A stretch of DNA of 64,000 bases from Caballeronia sordidicola. Lineage in GTDB: Bacteria > Pseudomonadota > Gammaproteobacteria > Burkholderiales > Burkholderiaceae. The stretch covers positions 62,001 through 126,000 of the forward strand of contig NZ_JNFG01000005.1 in NCBI RefSeq assembly GCF_000729995.1, in the 5' to 3' direction. Positions 63,754 to 64,000 of this stretch are shown piece after piece. The notes under the pieces are model-generated. The model saw only the letters and a program-made list of their open reading frames with translations. It had not been told where the DNA came from and searched no databases. Each line of letters opens with the position of its first letter. Position 1 is the first letter of the stretch. The position numbers and the translations under genes are program-made.

Positions 63754-64000
63754 ATGAAAGCGATACGCATAGAACAGTACGGCGGACCCGAAGTCCTGAT
63801 TCGTCAGGATATCGAAGTTCCTCAGCCGGGATACGGCGAGGTGCTGGTCAGGGTCAGGTGCGCAGGTATCAACTTCATGGATATCCACACCCGCCAAGGA
63901 AAATACAAGGTGTCGCGGACGTACCCCGTGAGAATTCCCTGCACGCTTGGCATGGAGGGTTCCGGCGATGTGGTTAAAACCGGCGCGGGCGTGACGTCGT
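63754..64000 (+). CDS. Quinone oxidoreductase-type zinc-less alcohol dehydrogenase (cut by window edge)
   Basis: The first 82 codons of a medium-chain reductase of the NADPH:quinone oxidoreductase type. Seen are MKAIRIEQYGGPEVL, then PQPGYGEVLVRVRCAGINFM with DIHTRQGKY, and PCTLGMEGSGDVVKTGAGV, all characteristic of the GroES-like N-terminal domain; the usual zinc ligands are absent, as in quinone oxidoreductases. The nucleotide-binding half lies outside the window. It starts 42 bp after the preceding gene. Confidence 0.88.
   Translation, partial: MKAIRIEQYGGPEVLIRQDIEVPQPGYGEVLVRVRCAGINFMDIHTRQGKYKVSRTYPVRIPCTLGMEGSGDVVKTGAGVTS

Overview
The window is a high-GC chromosomal segment of a betaproteobacterium, most likely from the Burkholderia/Paraburkholderia/Caballeronia group. 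This rests on recognition rather than a search: three DUF4148 periplasmic proteins, a HutH/HutC pair, the reductive pyrimidine operon, an HTH-fused aspartate carbamoyltransferase and many sulfonate transporters together are typical of that group. I saw no rRNA, tRNA, CRISPR array, phage or insertion sequence. Both ends cut through genes (hutH on the left, a quinone-oxidoreductase-type gene on the right).

Layout. 0-1.4 kb: end of a histidine-utilisation operon (hutH, hutC). 1.7-4.2 kb: a DUF4148 protein and a DUF2252 protein. 4.2-10.1 kb: an FCD-type GntR regulator divergent from a four-gene sugar-type ABC transporter, with three candidate operators between them. 10.2-18.4 kb: a RutR-like TetR regulator divergent from a complete reductive pyrimidine catabolic operon (amidohydrolase of the beta-ureidopropionase type, preT, preA, NCS1 transporter, hydA); a promoter and a RutR-like palindrome overlap upstream of it.

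18.4-25.4 kb: the most notable system, a Nit1C cluster on the minus strand (NitB-type protein, nitrilase, radical SAM protein, GNAT, PurM/AIR-synthase-like protein, glycosyltransferase, small NitG-type protein, flavin monooxygenase). Nit1C has been genetically linked to growth on cyanide as nitrogen source in several bacteria, but its chemistry is unresolved. A MocR-type regulator is divergent from it, and the intergenic region carries helically phased CGATCA repeats. 27-31 kb: mixed single genes (CDP-diacylglycerol diphosphatase, Asp/Glu racemase, a small ACT-like protein with a striking leader hairpin, HTH-ATCase, YjbQ). 31-36.3 kb: two DUF4148 genes, then an ECF sigma factor with two anti-sigma-like membrane proteins, a SrpA-type haem peroxidase and cytochrome b561; four matches to one promoter pattern (GGAATAA-N13-GTGTT or GTAGTT) tie these units into a likely autoregulated stress regulon.

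37.5-63.7 kb: a 26-kb sulfur-scavenging island. It contains SsuA paralogues, SsuD, SsuC, SsuB and a molbindin; a molybdenum sulfite dehydrogenase with its cytochrome c; two further sulfonate/taurine-type ABC systems; two TauD-type dioxygenases; two orphan MetQ proteins flanking a CmcJ/NvfI-type oxidoreductase; an FMN reductase; and MetNIQ with a terminator-like hairpin touching the metN start codon. Inferred flow: sulfonates and methionine are imported, C-S bonds are cleaved by SsuD or TauD enzymes with FMNH2 supplied by the reductase, and excess sulfite is oxidised. A long imperfect inverted repeat with a 40-bp tandem repeat fills the 1.1-kb gap at 57.9-58.9 kb.
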